Assembly (NCBI RefSeq): GCF_002237595.1 | Contig: NZ_CP022529.1 | Span: 1,922,001 to 1,986,000 of the forward strand | Length of the DNA stretch: 64,000 nucleotides | DNA from: Labrenzia sp. VG12 | GTDB taxonomy: Bacteria > Pseudomonadota > Alphaproteobacteria > Rhizobiales > Stappiaceae | Direction of reading: 5' to 3' | Shown here: positions 61,624 through 64,000 of the stretch, piece after piece | Layout of the letters: each line of letters starts with the position of its first letter | Numbering within the stretch: position 1 is the stretch's first letter | Program-made: the position numbers and the translations under genes | Notes under the pieces: model-generated | What the model was told of the DNA's origin: nothing | The model's database searches: none | What the model saw: only the letters and a program-made list of their open reading frames with translations

Positions 61624-61734
61624 TTTGTGTCTCCGGTTTGGTTATCACCATTGTTCGGGACACAGATGGGATGCCCGGGCAACTTTCCTAATTACAAATG
61701 GGACACGTTAGACCAAGCCGAAATGCAACCCGCA

Positions 61735-62307
61735 TCAGACCCGCTGCGGGCGCGAGGTCGAAACCGGCCCGGACGCGTCAGGTTTCCCGGTGTCCCGGTT
61801 TTCGTCCGAGATCAGGGAACCGTAGAGCAACTCGTCAATGAAAAGTGACAGCAGCTGCGGACGGCCCGACACGCCGGCCTTCCTGTAAATCGCGTTGCAT
61901 TGGGCCTTCACGGTCCCTTCCGCGGTTTTGCGAATTGAGGCGATTTCCGAAATGGTAAAGCCCTTCAGCGCAAGCAGCGCAACGTCGCATTCGGATGGCG
62001 TCAGACCCCAGGTCTCGAAATGCTCTTCCAGCATCGTGGCAAAGGCGCCGGAGGCGGCCTTGACCTGTTGTTCCAGGCGTTTTTGACGGGTCATGGTCTT
62101 TCGCACTTCAAAACCGGTGGCCACCAGACTGACAACCAGCGCCGCGACGACCAGGTTTTCCACGATGTCGTTGCCGATCACCGAAGCAGGGTTTTCTCCC
62201 CAGACCCAGTCGACGACTTCTTCCGTGACGAGAAAGAAAACGCAAATCGCCTGCAGGCCGAAGAGGAGCCAGGGCCAGGCAATTTTCCAGTTGGGCAAAG
62301 TCGGCAT
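61735..62307 (-). CDS. Membrane-anchored LuxR-type HTH protein
   Basis: A 190-residue protein with two N-terminal membrane helices (about 10-30 and 48-67) separated by a 17-residue acidic periplasmic loop, a cytoplasmic helix rich in basic and acidic residues (70-95) and a LuxR/FixJ HTH at about 100-162 (GLTPSECDVALLALKGFTISEIASIRKTAEGTVKAQCNAIYRKAG). It has no receiver or autoinducer domain. It sits between two genes for exported PepSY proteins on the same strand, which suggests envelope-signal control of these genes, an inference. Ribosome site weak. Confidence 0.8.
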   Translation of the reverse strand: MPTLPNWKIAWPWLLFGLQAICVFFLVTEEVVDWVWGENPASVIGNDIVENLVVAALVVSLVATGFEVRKTMTRQKRLEQQVKAASGAFATMLEEHFETWGLTPSECDVALLALKGFTISEIASIRKTAEGTVKAQCNAIYRKAGVSGRPQLLSLFIDELLYGSLISDENRDTGKPDASGPVSTSRPQRV

Positions 62308-62508
62308 TGTTCGAAATCATCTCCCTGAAGGCAGGCACGAGAGCGGCCGTCGCGACGCCGGTCTGATGGGCCGCATGATGCGGTGTTTCCAGGGGTAAAC
62401 CAAGGCCGTTTGTCGAATGATGCATCATAGGCAGAATTTGGTGTTGGCCCCCGGCCGGGTGGTCGGGGCGGACCACGGCGGGTCCGGCCGGGGTTGGCCG
62501 GTCAGATA
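62308..62508. other. Spacer between second PepSY gene and LuxR gene
   Basis: About 200 bp upstream of the LuxR-type gene with GC-rich stretches and no gene. It holds the LuxR promoter or is an intercistronic leader. Confidence 0.35.
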
Positions 62509-62817
62509 TCAGTCGTCGTCTTTCTCATCGTCCTCGTCCTGACCATCCAGTTCCATTTCCAGAACCAGGCCGGACGTGGCATCGACAACAACTTCCATCT
62601 CCTTGCCATCCAGGGAGACTTCGGCCTCGATTTCACCATTCTCGGTTTCAATCTCTTCCACCGTGTAACCCTCGGCGGTCAGCGCGGCGCGGATCTCGTC
62701 TTCCGTCGTGCCGAGCGTATCGCCGACGGAAACCGCGGCCACGGCAAGACTTGTCCCGGCCAGAAATCCGGTTAGGGAGAACAGGGTAAGCGCAGTAGAT
62801 TTGATCGGGAGCGTCAT
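62509..62817 (-). CDS. Exported PepSY-like protein, second of two
   Basis: A 102-residue protein from the ATG at 62817 (AAGGAC upstream). Signal peptide (about 1-27, TSLAVAAV), then a PepSY unit: TTEDEIRAALTAEGYTVEEIE, IEAEVSLDGKEMEVVVDATSG, LVLEMELDG. The C-terminus is strongly acidic (GQDEDDEKDDD). It is a paralogue of the protein encoded at 61348-61623 and lies on the other side of the LuxR-type gene. Confidence 0.8.
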   Translation of the reverse strand: MTLPIKSTALTLFSLTGFLAGTSLAVAAVSVGDTLGTTEDEIRAALTAEGYTVEEIETENGEIEAEVSLDGKEMEVVVDATSGLVLEMELDGQDEDDEKDDD

Positions 62818-62963
62818 GGGGGGTCCTTTGACTGTTGGAGGTCGGGCCAACGGCACCTTCAGCGCCGCGGCTTCCGATTTGCCCGTCCAACGCCGGGCGC
62901 TCCATCCCTCAAAGGCTTATAAACCCGCGGCTCAACCAAGGTTTAGGCGGGTTTAGAAAAGGT

Positions 62964-64000
62964 TTATTGAAAGAACCGCCCCGGTGACAGGCCAGCCGGA
63001 TCGAGCAAAGGATCCTTACCCGCGATCATTGAAGCGAGCAGACGCCCTGTAATCGGTCCAAGCGTGAAGCCGTCATGGGCATGACCGAAATTCAGCCACA
63101 GGCCAGGCGTCAACGGAGACGCCCCCACGACCGGCAGGGAATCGGGCAGGCATGGCCGGCACCCCATCCAGACTTCGTCTTTCAGACGCCGGCCAAGCGG
63201 GAAAAGCTCCTCGGCCCGCCGTTTAGTCCGCTTCAGGACCGCCGGATTGGGCGGTGCGTCGCGCGCTGCAAGTTCCACACCTGTCGTCAGGCGGATACCG
63301 TTATCCGTCGGTGTCAGGACAAACCCGTTTTCAACGTCGACAACCGGACGCGACAGCGACGCTCCGGAAAGAGGCCGGTAATGCATGTGGTAGCCGCGTT
63401 TGACGGCAAGCGGATAGGTTTCACCGAGCTGCGTCAGCAGGTCGTCAGACCAGGCGCCCAGCGCCACCACGGCCTGGGAGGCCGTTATCTCGCCGCGCTC
63501 ACAGCTTAATTGCCATACGCTCCGGTGGCGGGTCAGCCGCCGCGCGTCGCCCCGAAAGGAGCTGCCCCCTTCCCGGATGAAACCCCGCCAGAACGCGTCG
63601 ACCACAGCCCCCGGATTGGAAACGGAGCAGCTTTCCAGCCAGTGCAGCGCCTTCAGCCCGCCGGTTTTCAGTCCGGGCTCCAGAGCATTGATCTCGCTGT
63701 CTCCAAGTTCATCATAGGCAACGCCGAACACCCGTGCGTATTGGCGCTCCGCGTTGCTCTCCTTGAAGCCGGCCTCTGTGCGATAGAGATGCAGCCAGCC
63801 GCCCTGGCGGTAGAAGCGGTCGGCATTGGTACTTCGCGCCAGCTCCAGATGCTCTTCGACTGCGAATGCCCTCAGGGGCGCGACCACCCTGGAATAGATC
63901 TCGGCACCGCGCTCGCTGCCAGCCTTATGGAACTGCCTGATCCAGGGCAGCAACCGGAGGACCGTGGCCGGATCAAGCGACACGGCGCTGGATTGCCCCA
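62964..64000 (-). CDS. FAD-dependent D-amino-acid dehydrogenase-like oxidoreductase (partial)
   Basis: The frame runs off the right end of the window: sequence before a possible GTG at 63983 still reads as protein and the family's N-terminal FAD-binding GxGxxG segment is missing, so the start lies outside. The 345 residues present match DadA-type enzymes, which oxidise D-amino acids to 2-oxo acids: SCSVSNPGAVVDAFWRGF, SQAVVALGAWSDDLLTQLG, RGYHMHYRPL, TTGVELAARD, WMGCRPCLPDSLPVVG and the terminal NFGHAHDGFTLGPITGRLLA. Identity as DadA versus another glycine-oxidase-like member is not certain. Confidence 0.85.
   Translation of the reverse strand, partial: GQSSAVSLDPATVLRLLPWIRQFHKAGSERGAEIYSRVVAPLRAFAVEEHLELARSTNADRFYRQGGWLHLYRTEAGFKESNAERQYARVFGVAYDELGDSEINALEPGLKTGGLKALHWLESCSVSNPGAVVDAFWRGFIREGGSSFRGDARRLTRHRSVWQLSCERGEITASQAVVALGAWSDDLLTQLGETYPLAVKRGYHMHYRPLSGASLSRPVVDVENGFVLTPTDNGIRLTTGVELAARDAPPNPAVLKRTKRRAEELFPLGRRLKDEVWMGCRPCLPDSLPVVGASPLTPGLWLNFGHAHDGFTLGPITGRLLASMIAGKDPLLDPAGLSPGRFFQ

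Overview
The window is GC-rich, densely coded chromosomal DNA from an alphaproteobacterium. The gene set points to a marine member of the Hyphomicrobiales, of the Roseibium/Labrenzia (Stappiaceae) kind. It includes curlin proteins with a CsgH-type chaperone, homospermidine synthase with a type III-fold ornithine decarboxylase, a DUF2336 protein, a fused indolepyruvate oxidoreductase beside an Lrp regulator, an ArsR-methyltransferase/metF/metH operon, an exosortase with a VIT/vWA partner, and many GNAT, VOC and YceI proteins. The taxon is inferred from gene content only. I saw no rRNA, tRNA, CRISPR array, integrase or insertion sequence, so this is core plus scattered accessory material.

Layout. 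1-5.2 kb: end of a beta-helix protein, an orphan beta-structured protein, a DDAH-like hydrolase and a GNAT enzyme with start codons only 12 bp apart, an asparaginase and an aminotransferase. 5.3-13.5 kb: an SPFH membrane protein, two orphan periplasmic binding proteins, a SulP anion transporter behind an FNR-like box, a class III adenylate cyclase and a MAPEG protein. 13.7-15.0 kb: a compact curli subunit cluster (curlin, CsgH-like, curlin) without its secretion genes. 16.2-20.7 kb: the polyamine locus, in which ornithine decarboxylase makes putrescine and homospermidine synthase uses it. The synthase carries a 271-residue Ala/Lys/Pro-rich histone-H1-like extension, and the decarboxylase has a long structured leader. 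21-25.6 kb: redoxin, VOC, a PNPOx-ferredoxin reductase fusion, a GST and a LysR regulator.

25.6-31.7 kb: an operon of exosortase-EpsI fusion, VIT/vWA surface protein with a PEP-CTERM-like signal, response regulator and sensor kinase. It looks like a self-contained, regulated single-substrate sorting system. 32-42 kb: YceI, an internally duplicated protein of unknown function, an AT-rich patch with an orphan membrane protein, an eight-loop EF-hand protein divergent from a two-component pair, a DMT exporter/cupin/monooxygenase operon divergent from an ArsR regulator, LysE, two copies of a 103-104 bp palindromic repeat, and a 47-residue gene behind a strong dyad operator. 42.5-48.4 kb: metH, metF and an ArsR-methyltransferase regulator whose promoter carries a perfect 22-bp palindrome.

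48.7-57 kb: an MFS exporter, two glycosyltransferases, a periplasmic protein, a large MscS-type channel, a DUF2336 protein and a small gene with an AT-rich hairpin over its leader. 57-64 kb: fused indolepyruvate ferredoxin oxidoreductase divergent from an Lrp regulator, a membrane-anchored LuxR-type protein flanked by two PepSY proteins, and an FAD-dependent D-amino-acid dehydrogenase cut by the window end. The strongest leads are the H1-tailed homospermidine synthase, the exosortase module and the PepSY/LuxR cluster.
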